DNA from: AP-15 sp035252905
GTDB taxonomy: Bacteria; Pseudomonadota; Alphaproteobacteria; ATCC43930; CGMCC-115725
Direction of reading: 5' to 3'
Assembly: GCA_035252905.1 (NCBI GenBank)
Contig: DATFCQ010000217.1
Location: 1 to 15,656, forward strand
Length of the DNA stretch: 15,656 nt
Shown here: piece after piece, positions 1-7,688 of the stretch
Position numbering within the stretch: position 1 is the stretch's first letter
Layout: every line of letters starts with the position of its first letter
The notes under the pieces: generated by a model
What the model was told of the DNA's origin: nothing
The model's input: the letters and a program-made list of their open reading frames with translations, nothing else
Database searches by the model: none
Program-made: the position numbers and the translations under genes

Positions 1-206
1 AAACCGCGCGGCGCGGCGAAGGCGCCGGCCGGTTGCGGCCGGTGCGGTAAGGGCGCAGCGCTCCGCGGCCCCGCTCTCTCCCTCCGGCGCGATCGGACAT
101 CCAAACGCGATCCCGACGCCGGACCTTTTGCTGCTCTGGCGCGTTTGCCGCCGGTGAGAGCCCGCCGGAGCGGGCCGGCTCGTTCAACCACCCCAGAGGA
201 GTTGGC
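1..206. other. Upstream region of the DegP-type protease gene
   Basis: No gene can be supported here. The stretch is very GC-rich. It holds a perfect 7-bp hairpin with a GTTG loop (25-31 paired with 36-42), which could be the 3' end of an upstream transcript although no T-run follows. A second hairpin (160-165 with 170-175, loop CGGA) would lie in the 5' leader of the protease mRNA. The ribosome binding site AGAGGAG at about 193-199 precedes the ATG at 207. A short frame ending with TAA at 48-50 could be the tail of an upstream gene, but it is too short to judge. Confidence 0.5.
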
Positions 207-1766
207 ATGTCTACCGGGCGTGTCCGATCGGCTCTGTTGGGCGCTGTCTGCGCCGCCGCATTAGTATCTCTGACCCCGGCCCTCGCCGAGCAGCCGGCGA
301 CAAATTCAAACGGAGGTTCGGGCCACAATCTCACCGCCAAGGCCGAGACGGCGCCGACGATCCCGCTGCCCAGCCTGGCCCCGCTGGCGCATGCCGTATT
401 GCCGGCGGTGGTCAACATCTCGGTCGAACTGAACGAGCAGGCCTCGCTTCAGGGCGAGGGCGAGACCGGCAGCTCGTCGCCGTTCGGACCCGGCGGGACG
501 CCGTTCGACCAGTTTCTGCACCGGTTCTTCCAGGGGCCGCTGGCGCCGACCGTGCCGAATGAGAAGATCATGGCGCTCGGTTCCGGCTTTGTCATCGACC
601 CGAGCGGCTACATCGTCACCAACAACCACGTCGTTGCGCATGCCGAGAAGGTCACGGTGATCTTCCAGGACGGCAGCCGCGAGCAGGCCAAAGTCATCGG
701 CCGCGACGCGCGGACCGATCTCGCCCTGATCAAGATCCGCACCAATAAGACGCTGCCCTACGTCACCTGGGGCGACAGCAACGACGTCCATGTCGGCGAT
801 TGGGTGATGGCGGTCGGCAACCCGTTCGGGCTGGGCGGCACCGTGACCGCGGGGATCGTCTCGGCGCTCGGGCGCAATATCGGCGAAGGCCCCTACGACG
901 ATTTCATCCAGATCGACGCGCCGATCAACCGCGGCAATTCCGGCGGGCCGAGCTTCGATCTGAAGGGCCGGGTGATCGGCATCAACACCGCGATCTATTC
1001 GCCCTCGGGCGGCTCGGTCGGCATCGGCTTCGCGATCCCGTCGAGCACCGCCAAATACGTGATCGGTCAGCTCAAGGCGCATGGTCACGTGACCTGGGGC
1101 TGGCTCGGCGTGGCGATCCAGAACATGACCCCGACAATCGCCAAGAGCCTCGGGCTCAACTCCCAGGAGCCGCAGGGCGCCCTGATCGCCTCGGTCATCC
1201 CGGACAGTCCCGCCGCCAAGGCCGGGCTCCAATCGGGAGATGTGATCATCAAGGCCAACGGACACGACATCAAGAGCGTCCACGATCTGCCGCGGATCGT
1301 CGCGGAATCGCCGGTCGGCAGCAAGCTCACCCTCGAAGTCGTGCGCAACGGCAACAACAAGACCCTGACCGCGACGGTCGGCGAGATGCCGCGCAGCCAG
1401 CAGGAAGCCTCGGCCGAGGAGACCCCGGAATCTTCGCGCGCTCCGGCCAGCACGCTCGGCCTCCAGCTCGAACCGCTGACCCGCGAGCTGCGCCAGGATC
1501 TGCACGTGCCAAAGGATGTGAACGGGGTCGTCGTCGCCCATGTCGCCGGCGACAGCCCGGCGATGGCTCTCGGCATCCGGCCGGGCGATGTGATCGTCTC
1601 GGTCGATCAAAAGCCGGTGACCTCGCCGCAGCAGGCGGCCAAGCAGCTCAAAGAGGCGGCCCGGCGCGGCAATGTGCTGCTGTTGCTGAACCGGCACGGC
1701 ACCAACGAGTTTGTCGGGCTGTCGGTTCAGGGCAACGGAACAGCCGGCAGCAGCCGCGGCGGCTGA
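207..1766 (+). CDS. degP: DegP/HtrA-type periplasmic serine endoprotease (Do family)
   Basis: A 519-residue periplasmic quality-control protease/chaperone of the HtrA (S1C) family, which degrades or refolds misfolded envelope proteins. Residues 1-27 form a signal peptide (cleavage near ALA-EQ). The trypsin-like domain follows at about 60-290, with His141 (TNNHVV), Asp171 (TDLALIK) and Ser245 (GNSGGPSF) as the triad. Two PDZ domains lie at about 295-392 and 415-510; the second carries the typical IRPGDVIVSVD segment. Length and two-PDZ layout match Do-type proteases rather than single-PDZ DegS. The start is fixed by AGAGGAG 8 bases upstream of ATG and by the signal peptide. It appears monocistronic and faces a convergent small gene 16 bp beyond its stop. 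DegP versus DegQ/MucD naming cannot be settled from sequence alone; family assignment is firm. Confidence 0.95.
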   Translation: MSTGRVRSALLGAVCAAALVSLTPALAEQPATNSNGGSGHNLTAKAETAPTIPLPSLAPLAHAVLPAVVNISVELNEQASLQGEGETGSSSPFGPGGTPFDQFLHRFFQGPLAPTVPNEKIMALGSGFVIDPSGYIVTNNHVVAHAEKVTVIFQDGSREQAKVIGRDARTDLALIKIRTNKTLPYVTWGDSNDVHVGDWVMAVGNPFGLGGTVTAGIVSALGRNIGEGPYDDFIQIDAPINRGNSGGPSFDLKGRVIGINTAIYSPSGGSVGIGFAIPSSTAKYVIGQLKAHGHVTWGWLGVAIQNMTPTIAKSLGLNSQEPQGALIASVIPDSPAAKAGLQSGDVIIKANGHDIKSVHDLPRIVAESPVGSKLTLEVVRNGNNKTLTATVGEMPRSQQEASAEETPESSRAPASTLGLQLEPLTRELRQDLHVPKDVNGVVVAHVAGDSPAMALGIRPGDVIVSVDQKPVTSPQQAAKQLKEAARRGNVLLLLNRHGTNEFVGLSVQGNGTAGSSRGG

Positions 1767-1776
1767 TCCGCCGCGG
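1754..1776. terminator. Hairpin between convergent genes, possible bidirectional terminator
   Basis: A perfect 9-bp stem (CCGCGGCGG, 1754-1762, with CCGCCGCGG, 1768-1776) and a 5-base loop overlap the degP stop codon and lie just past the stop of the convergent XRE gene. No T-run follows on either strand, so intrinsic termination is only suggested. Confidence 0.4.
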
Positions 1777-1782
1777 GCCGCG

Positions 1783-2016
1783 TCAGTCGCGTTCGCTCTC
1801 CTCGGCCAGGAGCCGGACATCGCCCCGCGGCAGGAAGGCGATGCCCGCCTCCTCCAGCGCCCGCTGCAGCGCTTCGAGCGTCGCAGGGTCGGGCTGCCGG
1901 CGTTCCAGTTCGAAATCGTCGACGACGGTCTCGCTGACCCCGGCGGCGGCCGCCAATTTGGCCAGCGACAGGCTGCGCAGGGTTCGAGCGGAACGGCATT
2001 GCTCTGCGGTGATCAT
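1783..2016 (-). CDS. Small XRE-family helix-turn-helix protein
   Basis: A 77-residue probable DNA-binding protein. Residues 4-60 fit an XRE/Cro-type helix-turn-helix: QCRSARTLRSLSLAKLAAAAGVS is the first helices and turn, then VVDDFELERRQPD, then a helix ALQRALEEAGIAF. The tail ending in LPRGDVRLL is shared by many short alphaproteobacterial HTH proteins. The ATG at 2016 was preferred over an in-frame one at 2067 because GGAGA sits 5 bases upstream of it and homology-like sequence starts there. The gene is convergent with degP and divergent from pcp, so it could control its own promoter or pcp. No toxin partner lies beside it. The target is unknown. Confidence 0.75.
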   Translation of the reverse strand: MITAEQCRSARTLRSLSLAKLAAAAGVSETVVDDFELERRQPDPATLEALQRALEEAGIAFLPRGDVRLLAEESERD

Positions 2017-2198
2017 CGCGTTCTCCGGTTGCCCCCTCTGGTCATGCCGCGGGCTCCCCGTCGGCAAAGTTAAACGCTATTCTGAACAAGTGGTTGCGCA
2101 CGCATAGAACGAACAGCGCGGCGGCGTGATCGCCTGTGCGACGATAGCCGCGCAAGCCGCCGCCATCCCCGGCCAAATTTAGGACGAGAATTGCAGGT

Positions 2199-2816
2199 AT
2201 GAAAATCCTCGTCACCGGCTTCGAGCCGTTCGCCGGCGAGAGCGTCAACCCGGCGCAGCAGGCCGCCGAGCAATTCGCCGCTCCCGTCGACGGTTTTACG
2301 GTCGCGACCCGCATCCTGCCGGTCGCTTTTGACCGTGCCCTCGCCGTGCTCGAGGCGGCGCTCGTCGAGACCGCGCCCGCAATCGTCCTCTGCCTCGGCG
2401 AGGCGGGCGGACGCGCCGAATTATCGCTCGAACGGGTCGCGATCAATCTCGACGATGCGCGCATTCCCGACAATGACGGGCGGCAGCCGGTCGATCGCCC
2501 GATCGCGGCGGCAGGCCCGGCCGCCTATTTTACAACCCTGCCGGTCAAGGCGGCGCTCGCGGCGCTCCGCGAGGCCGGTCTGCCGGCGGCGCTGTCGCAC
2601 AGCGCCGGCACCTTTGTGTGCAACCACGTCTTCTATGGGCTGCTGCATCTTGCGGCGACACGCCGGCTGCCGCTTTTGGGCGGCTTTCTGCATCTTCCCT
2701 ATCTACCCGAGCAGGCGGCGCGCCATCCCGGCCTGCCGTCGATGGCGCTTCCCGACATAGTGCGCGGCGTCGCCGTCGTGCTCCGCACCGCCGCCCGCCA
2801 TGCCGAAATCGCCTAA
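2199..2816 (+). CDS. pcp: Pyrrolidone-carboxylate peptidase (pyroglutamyl peptidase I)
   Basis: A 205-residue cytosolic cysteine peptidase of family C15, which removes N-terminal pyroglutamate from peptides. The N-terminus MKILVTGFEPFAGESVNP is the family signature. Catalytic residues are all visible: Glu78 in LSLERVAIN, Cys141 in SAGTFVCNHVFYG and His165 in GGFLHLPYLP. The conserved DDARIPDN segment lies at 85-92. Length is normal for the family (about 200-220). AGGACGAG and GCAGG precede the ATG. The SDR gene follows 75 bp downstream on the same strand, so co-transcription is possible. Assignment is firm. Confidence 0.94.
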   Translation: MKILVTGFEPFAGESVNPAQQAAEQFAAPVDGFTVATRILPVAFDRALAVLEAALVETAPAIVLCLGEAGGRAELSLERVAINLDDARIPDNDGRQPVDRPIAAAGPAAYFTTLPVKAALAALREAGLPAALSHSAGTFVCNHVFYGLLHLAATRRLPLLGGFLHLPYLPEQAARHPGLPSMALPDIVRGVAVVLRTAARHAEIA

Positions 2817-2891
2817 CCTGCGGCATATTGGAGCCGCCACCCCGAGCGTGCTATCACGGGTTCCAAGGCCGCGCCGCGGAGGGGGGTTCTG

Positions 2892-3617
2892 ATGGTCGAT
2901 TTCGCCGGCAGCCATATCGTCGTGACCGGCGGCACGGGCGCCCTCGGCCGCGCCGTCATCGGTCGGCTGCGCGCCGCGGGCGCGATCTGCCACGTGCCCA
3001 ATCTGGTCCCCGCCGAGCTCGACGATTTTCCCTACAAGGCGGACAGCGGCGTCCACATCGTCCGCGACGTCGATCTCGCCGACGAGGCGGCGGTGGTGCG
3101 CTTTTACGGGGCTCTGCCGCCGTTATGGGCGTCGATCCACCTCGCCGGAGGCTTTGCAATGGCGCCGCTCGCCGCGGTCTCGGCGGCCGATTTCCTGGCG
3201 CAGTTCCGTCTCAACGCGCTGTCGTGCTTTCTCTGCTCGGCCGCCGCCGTCGCCGCGATCCGCGCGCGCAGCGGCCCCGGCCCCGGCGGCGCCAAAGGCG
3301 GCCGCATCGTCAACATCGCGGCGCGCCCGGCTCTTGAACCGCGGCTCGGCGCCGGGATGGTCGCCTATACCGCGTCCAAATCGGCGGTCGCGGCGCTGAC
3401 GCAGGCGCTGGCGCAGGAACTCGCCGAGGAAGAGATCTGGGTCAACGCCGTCGCGCCGTCGATCCTCGACACTCCGGCCAACCGCCAGGCGATGCCGGAC
3501 GCCGATCCTGCCGGTTGGGTTGCGCCCGCCGCTCTCGCCGAGCTCATCGCCTTTCTCGCCGCGCCCGAGAATCGCGTGACGCGCGGCGCCGTGATCCCGG
3601 TCTACCGCCAGGCCTGA
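2892..3617 (+). CDS. Short-chain dehydrogenase/reductase (SDR)
   Basis: A 241-residue NAD(P)-dependent oxidoreductase with a Rossmann fold. The nucleotide-binding motif TGGTGALGRAV is at 12-22, the acidic/NAG-equivalent region HLAGGF at 83-88, and the active-site YTASK at 159-163 (Tyr159, Lys163). NAVAPSILDTPANR at about 185-198 is the usual post-active-site strand. The catalytic serine expected 13 residues before the tyrosine is not evident: the segment reads NIAARPALEP, with Ala at 143-144 where classical SDRs have Ser. Substrate cannot be predicted. GGAGG about 9 bases upstream supports the ATG at 2892. It lies 75 bp after pcp on the same strand. Confidence 0.88.
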   Translation: MVDFAGSHIVVTGGTGALGRAVIGRLRAAGAICHVPNLVPAELDDFPYKADSGVHIVRDVDLADEAAVVRFYGALPPLWASIHLAGGFAMAPLAAVSAADFLAQFRLNALSCFLCSAAAVAAIRARSGPGPGGAKGGRIVNIAARPALEPRLGAGMVAYTASKSAVAALTQALAQELAEEEIWVNAVAPSILDTPANRQAMPDADPAGWVAPAALAELIAFLAAPENRVTRGAVIPVYRQA

Positions 3618-3731
3618 GCGCTTCGCCGGGGTCTCCCGGCACCGGTTAAGAAAACTTTGCCGCAGCATCTCAATTTGTCTCGTAACCCATTCCGTTTCTT
3701 CATATCTCCCGGGTATTGCGATGCAGCAAAT

Positions 3732-3767
3732 TGGGGCTATCTCGACAAGCGAAACAGAGCCCCAGGA
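3732..3767 (+). promoter_or_regulatory. Leader stem-loop next to the ribosome binding site of the 46-residue protein
   Basis: TGGGGCT (3732-3738) pairs perfectly with AGCCCCA (3758-3764) around a 19-base loop. The 3' arm runs into the AGGA ribosome binding site (3764-3767) that lies 9 bases before the ATG at 3777. Folding could limit ribosome access. This is a sequence observation only. Confidence 0.3.
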
Positions 3768-3776
3768 ACCTGCCCA

Positions 3777-3917
3777 ATGAGACAGCACCTCGCCCGCCTG
3801 GATCGGGTCGCCAACAAAATGAATGTCTGGCTCGTGGCGATCGCGATCGGTCTCGGAATGGTCGATTTCAGCGTTCTCGTTACCAAGGGCATCCTCGCGG
3901 CGATGCCGGTCAACTGA
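3777..3917 (+). CDS. 46-residue single-span membrane protein, function unknown
   Basis: A short gene read MRQHLARLDRVANKMNVW and then a hydrophobic stretch at about 16-43 (WLVAIAIGLGMVDFSVLV), ending AAMPVN. The layout is a short basic amphipathic N-terminus, one membrane helix and a very short tail, as in small inner-membrane accessory proteins. The ATG at 3777 was chosen because AGGA lies 9 bases upstream; a longer in-frame start at 3657 would add an unlikely N-terminus. A 24-bp perfect palindrome follows 16 bases after the stop. The upstream 150 bases are AT-richer than the surroundings and could hold a promoter. No family was recognised; comparison with related genomes would decide whether it is real. 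Confidence 0.5.
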   Translation: MRQHLARLDRVANKMNVWLVAIAIGLGMVDFSVLVTKGILAAMPVN

Positions 3918-3933
3918 CGCTCTTCTCCGCCGC

Positions 3934-3957
3934 GCGGCGTCCCGGCCGGGACGCCGC
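3934..3957. terminator. Perfect palindrome after the small membrane protein gene
   Basis: GCGGCGTCCCGG (3934-3945) is followed directly by its reverse complement (3946-3957), giving a 10-bp stem with a 4-base loop if transcribed. It starts 16 bases after the stop at 3917. No T-run follows, so a terminator role is likely but not proven. Confidence 0.4.
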
Positions 3958-3997
3958 TGACGACGACCGCTCGATCAACCGATTGGGATGGGGAATA

Positions 3998-4025
3998 CGG
4001 CGGAATGCGCTCCGCTATTCCGCCG
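3998..4025. repeat. Short inverted repeat joined to dispersed repeat copy A
   Basis: CGGCGGAAT (3998-4006) and ATTCCGCCG (4017-4025) are perfect inverse complements around a 10-base loop. The right arm is the first part of dispersed repeat copy A. The same GGCGGAAT motif recurs at 5219-5325 and 7581-7598. Confidence 0.6.
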
Positions 4026-4060
4026 ACTTCATGGCACGACGAAGCCTCAACAGGCTCTAA
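4015..4060. repeat. Dispersed ~45-bp repeat, copy A
   Basis: This segment shares TATTCCGCCGACTTC, an ACGACGA stretch and an AACAGGCTCT end with copies at 7951-7995 and 10695-10741, all in the same orientation. It ends 8 bases past the stop of the minus-strand CAP gene, so it would lie in that gene's 3' UTR. No coding content is seen. Confidence 0.7.
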
Positions 4061-4067
4061 CCGCTCC

Positions 4068-4961
4068 TCACTTCACAAAATCTTCGGTCAGCCAGAGGGT
4101 ATTGTTTACATAATAGAGCCCGATCCCGATTGTCGTGAACGTCGAGCTCATGATGTTTTGGTAGTGACCTCCTCCCGGCCCCTCATTCATCATTTGCTGA
4201 TGAAGGGTCTGGATGGCTCCACTTTCGCTGCCTGAGGCGACGCCGACATTCTCCCCGGCGGCAGACCACGGAATGCAGATGTCCTGCGGGAACTGATCGT
4301 GGCTGATCTGTCCGACCTGCGCCATATGAACGGAATGTCCGTAGGAGCCGACGCAACTAGCGGTCCCCGCCGACTGCACGGAGCTGAAGGTCAGCGGGCC
4401 AAGCCCGGCGCCGGCCCGGCTGCCGTTGATCAGGCCGAGCAACTGCTGTTGATAGGCGTCGACAGACGGAGGAGGATTGGACGGGGGAGCGGGAACACTG
4501 CCGCTCGGCGTGATCCCAATGCTTTTAATGTATAGGCCCATGCCGGGAAATGCCGAATTGTAGCCATTGGCGTAGGCAATGCTCAGAGTATGGGTTCCGG
4601 CGCTGACTGCGACATTGTTCAGCGTATAGGTTGAAAATGACGAGCTCCGCACGGTGATATTGCCGACCACCGCACCGTCGATCGAAACCTGGGCATCGGG
4701 GAATATCACCCCAAAGCCCAGCTCGCCCCGCGCCACCACGCTGATCTGGTAGGTTCCATCCCCGGCAGGGGGGAAGTCGACGCTGCCATGAATATCGCCG
4801 GCGCAATATAAAGCAACGACGCCGCCGCCGATCGGGCGATTGGCGGAGCACCCGCTGACCGACAGCGAATCCGCGGTGATTGCGACCGATGCGGCGGACG
4901 ACGCCGCGCTGAATCCGATCACGGCCGCAAGTGCAGCGGCCAGCGCAAAAGCGGATCTCAT
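4068..4961 (-). CDS. Secreted protein with CBM60-like domain and CAP (SCP/PR1) domain
   Basis: A 297-residue exported protein. Residues 1-24 are a signal peptide (ends SAASSAA). Residues about 26-152 form a beta-rich domain with Ca-dependent xylan-binding (CBM36/60) features: YQISVVARGE, VSIDGAVVG, then AGTHTLSIAYANGY and GLYIKSIGI. A Pro/Ser linker (153-167) leads to a CAP domain (168-297) with LLGLINGSRAGAGLGPL, ISHDQF, AGENVG, GHYQNIM and the closing WLTEDFVK. CAP histidines (His221, His266) and Glu237 are present. Cys38/Cys53 and Cys203/Cys229 could form disulfides. The start at 4961 was chosen for the signal peptide; in-frame ATGs upstream give unlikely N-termini. Its binding target and activity are unknown; a role on cell walls or plant polysaccharide is inference. 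Confidence 0.82.
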   Translation of the reverse strand: MRSAFALAAALAAVIGFSAASSAASVAITADSLSVSGCSANRPIGGGVVALYCAGDIHGSVDFPPAGDGTYQISVVARGELGFGVIFPDAQVSIDGAVVGNITVRSSSFSTYTLNNVAVSAGTHTLSIAYANGYNSAFPGMGLYIKSIGITPSGSVPAPPSNPPPSVDAYQQQLLGLINGSRAGAGLGPLTFSSVQSAGTASCVGSYGHSVHMAQVGQISHDQFPQDICIPWSAAGENVGVASGSESGAIQTLHQQMMNEGPGGGHYQNIMSSTFTTIGIGLYYVNNTLWLTEDFVK

Positions 4962-5218
4962 TTTAACGAATACCCCCGGAATTTTCCCCGGCCGGATCAT
5001 CTTGCGTCTCGCCGGCCGGCGCAACGAAATTCGCAAGCAGCCTGCCTCGCTCCAGTGCGCCGCATGCGCCTGCACGGCTTTGGGCAACAGCAGCTTCACA
5101 GTCTTGTCCTTCGCAAATAGCGGGTTTCGCGACGCTCAGCCTGCGCTTCGATATGCAACGCAAACGGTTTTCAAAACCATAACAGGCCGATTTCCGGAAC
5201 TTTTGCTTAACAATCTTT

Positions 5219-5325
5219 AGGGCGGAAAAGCGGCGCCGGCGGGAGCCGGGGCCGCGCATTCCGCCGTTGTTGCAGCCGGTGCCGGCACTCTCGGTCGGCG
5301 GGATGCGCGGACGCTTTTCCGCCCT
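5219..5325. repeat. 107-bp fold-back element
   Basis: The outer arms AGGGCGGAAAAGCG (5219-5232) and CGCTTTTCCGCCCT (5312-5325) are perfect inverse complements. Inner arms at 5252-5265 and 5297-5310 match with one difference. The interior is GC-rich and partly self-complementary. The outer arm with its flank recurs at 7581-7598 with one mismatch, so this is a dispersed element and not a plain terminator. It could still act as the nadE terminator. Confidence 0.7.
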
Positions 5326-5351
5326 ACGCATCTACCGTGAGCCACCCCTCT

Positions 5352-5368
5352 CTGACAGTCTCTGTCAG
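5352..5368 (-). terminator. Small hairpin downstream of nadE
   Basis: CTGACAG (5352-5358) and CTGTCAG (5362-5368) form a perfect 7-bp stem with a TCT loop, 20 bases past the nadE stop. There is no T-run on the transcribed side, so the terminator role is tentative. Confidence 0.35.
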
Positions 5369-5388
5369 TGTAAGCCGCCTCGTCTGGC

Positions 5389-7440
5389 TCACTCTCCGTC
5401 CGGCACCCCGTCTTCGAGTTCGGCGAGCCAGACCGCGGCGTTGCCGTCGGAGGGGGCGCGCCAGTCGCCGCGCGGCGACAGGGAGCCGCCCGAGGAAATC
5501 TTCGGCCCGTTCGGCAGGGCCGAGCGCTTGAACTGGCTCAACTGGAAAAAGCGGACGAGGAAGACGCGCAGCCACGCCTTGATCTCGGAGAGCGAATAGG
5601 CCCGCCGCGCCGCATCCGGGATGTCGGCGGGCCAGGTGCCGCGCTCGGCATCGTGCCAGGCGTTCCAGGCGAGATAGGCGATCTTCGACGGCCGGAAGCC
5701 GTAACGAGTCGTGTAATAGAGGTTGAAATCCTGCAGCGCATAGGGGCCGACCGTGCTCTCGGTCGACTGGATCAGGCCGTCGGCGCCGGGCGGCACCAGT
5801 TCGGGCGAAATCTCGGTGGCAAGGATGTCGCGGAGGACATGCGCCGTCTCCGCGCTGACCTCTCCCGCGGTGGCGGCGAAGCGGATCAGGTGCTGGATCA
5901 ATGTCTTGGCGACCGAGGCGTTGGGGTTGTAGTGCGACATCTGATCGCCGACCCCGTAGGTGCACCAGCCAAGCCCCAATTCCGACAGATCGCCGGTGCC
6001 GACGACGAGGGCGCGGTGGTGATTGGCGAGGCGGAACAGATAGTCGGTGCGCAGGCCCGCCTGGACGTTCTCGTAGGTGACGTCGTAGACCGGCTCGCCC
6101 TTTCCCGCGTCGTGGCCGATATCCTCCAACATGCGGCGCGCCGCCGGGCGAATGTCGATCTCGCCGCCGCTGACGCCGAGCGCCTTGATCAATCGCCATG
6201 CGTTCGCTTTGGTCGCCGTGCTGGTGGCAAAGCCGGGCAAGGTATAGGCGAGCACGTTGGTGCGCGGCAGGGAGAGGCGGTCCATCGCGCGCGCCGCGAC
6301 GATCAGGGCCTGCGTCGAGTCAAGCCCGCCCGACACCCCGATCACGAGCCTTTCGACGCCGGCGGCGCGGACCCGCTGGGCGAGGCCCTGGACCTGGATG
6401 TTGTAGGCCTCGTAGCAATTGTCGCGCAGCATCGCCGGATCGGCCGGCACATAGGGAAAGCGCTCGATATTGCGCCTGAGGTCGAGGCGCCCCTCCTCCG
6501 GCACGAAATCGAAGGCGATCGTGCGGAACGGGGGGGCGGCGCCCTGGGCGAGCCGCGCGCAATCGCCAAAGGTGTTCATGCGCATCCGCTCCTGGCGCAG
6601 GCGGCCGAGGTCGATATCGGCGGCGGCCATTTGCGGCTCGACGGCAAAACGCTCGGTCTCGGCGAGCGCGTCGCCCATCTCGAAGATGCCGGCCTGACCG
6701 TCCCAGGCCAGATCGGTCGTCGATTCACCGGGTCCGGCGGCCGAATAGGCATAGGCGGACAGGCAGCGCGCCGATTGCGAGGCGCACAGGAGCCGGCGCC
6801 TCTGCGCCTTGCCGATCACGATGTTGCTGGCCGACAGGTTCAACAGGATCTCGGCGCCGGCAAGCGCGGCCGCCGTGCTCGGCGGCTGCGGCACCCACAG
6901 ATCCTCGCAGATCTCGACGTGGAAGGTGAACGGAGCCTCGCCCCGCGCGGCGAACACCAGATCGACGCCGAACGGCGCCTCATGGCCGGCGACCGTGATC
7001 GAGCGGCCGGCGACCGCTTCGCCCGAGGTGAAGTGCCGGCGCTCGTAGAATTCGCGGTAATTGGGCAGATAGACCTTCGGCACGACGCCCAGCAGCCGGC
7101 CGCGGTAAAGGACAAGGCCGCAATTGTAGAGACGCCCCGCCCGGCGCAACGGCGCACCGACGGCGACGACCGGGTGGAGAGCGCGGCTCGCCGCGGCGAG
7201 CCGGTCGATCTGCCGCTCGACCTCGTCCAACAGCGCATCCTGAAACAGCAGATCGTCGATCGCATAGGCCGACAGCGACAATTCGGGAAGCACGATCAAT
7301 GCGACCCGCGCCTTGTCGGCCGCGGCGAGCAGAGAGAGGAGATGGTCGCCGTTGCGGCGCGGATCGCCGATGGCGATGTGCGGGACGCCGGCGGCGACGC
7401 GCACGAATTCGTGACGATAGGGGGAAAAGAAGGAAGCCAT
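5389..7440 (-). CDS. nadE: Glutamine-dependent NAD+ synthetase
   Basis: A 683-residue cytosolic enzyme that makes NAD+ from deamido-NAD+, ATP and glutamine, the last step of NAD synthesis. The N-terminal nitrilase-like glutaminase (about 1-290) has Glu53 (LPELSLSAYAID), Lys122 (VPKVYLPNYREFYE) and Cys178 (HVEICEDLW) as the triad that releases ammonia. The C-terminal synthetase domain (about 340-683) has the PP-loop SGGLDST at 370-376, TGDLSELGLG at 482-491 and GVGDQMSHYN at 497-505. Size and sequence resemble the large two-domain NadE of Mycobacterium tuberculosis. The ATG at 7440 matches that family's N-terminus; the frame stays open upstream to 7809 but that part is repeat-derived low-complexity sequence with no similarity. 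The ribosome binding site is weak (GAGCGAG). Confidence 0.96.
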   Translation of the reverse strand: MASFFSPYRHEFVRVAAGVPHIAIGDPRRNGDHLLSLLAAADKARVALIVLPELSLSAYAIDDLLFQDALLDEVERQIDRLAAASRALHPVVAVGAPLRRAGRLYNCGLVLYRGRLLGVVPKVYLPNYREFYERRHFTSGEAVAGRSITVAGHEAPFGVDLVFAARGEAPFTFHVEICEDLWVPQPPSTAAALAGAEILLNLSASNIVIGKAQRRRLLCASQSARCLSAYAYSAAGPGESTTDLAWDGQAGIFEMGDALAETERFAVEPQMAAADIDLGRLRQERMRMNTFGDCARLAQGAAPPFRTIAFDFVPEEGRLDLRRNIERFPYVPADPAMLRDNCYEAYNIQVQGLAQRVRAAGVERLVIGVSGGLDSTQALIVAARAMDRLSLPRTNVLAYTLPGFATSTATKANAWRLIKALGVSGGEIDIRPAARRMLEDIGHDAGKGEPVYDVTYENVQAGLRTDYLFRLANHHRALVVGTGDLSELGLGWCTYGVGDQMSHYNPNASVAKTLIQHLIRFAATAGEVSAETAHVLRDILATEISPELVPPGADGLIQSTESTVGPYALQDFNLYYTTRYGFRPSKIAYLAWNAWHDAERGTWPADIPDAARRAYSLSEIKAWLRVFLVRFFQLSQFKRSALPNGPKISSGGSLSPRGDWRAPSDGNAAVWLAELEDGVPDGE

Positions 7441-7580
7441 CTCGCTCGGTCGTTCGCGCCTGGGGTTCAGCGCCGAATTTGGGCGCTCGCAGCCCGCGCG
7501 GTAAGAGGGAAAGACCCGCCGCGTGCCGCCCTCACCTTCCCGCGGCTCTTCCGCCCGACAACGGTCCCGGCCGGCGTGGA

Positions 7581-7598
7581 GCGTAGGGCGGAATAGCG
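7581..7598. repeat. Fragment related to the 5219-5325 fold-back
   Basis: GCGTAGGGCGGAATAGCG here matches the reverse complement of 5312-5329 at 17 of 18 bases. It appears to be a lone end of the same repeat family. Confidence 0.55.
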
Positions 7599-7688
7599 CA
7601 GAGGCTGGACAAGAAAATCGGCGAGGAAAAGCTGCATCGGCGACATGCGTGCTTCGAGACGCGCCCTCCCTTCGTGACGCCGCGCCTG

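Larger units (their letters stand above)
4962..5388. other. Intergenic region between the nadE end and the CAP-protein start
   Basis: No gene is supported in these 427 bases. About 5150-5220 is locally AT-rich and includes a perfect 6-1-6 palindrome GGTTTTCAAAACC (5166-5178), so the promoter of the minus-strand CAP gene may lie here. A 107-bp fold-back element occupies 5219-5325 and a small hairpin lies at 5352-5368, both downstream of nadE. Confidence 0.5.

Noticed and set aside
3..50. Tail of an upstream gene ending with TAA at 48-50
   Set aside because: Only 15 codons of Arg/Gly-rich sequence are visible, and other frames are also open, so it cannot be told from noise.
1783..2016. XRE protein as an antitoxin
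   Set aside because: Neither neighbour resembles a toxin: one side is a full protease gene, the other a peptidase.
5653..7596. Long open frame on the plus strand opposite nadE
   Set aside because: It is antisense to a gene with full catalytic motifs, and its translation is Arg/Gly/Ala-rich without recognisable domains, as expected from GC-rich codon bias.
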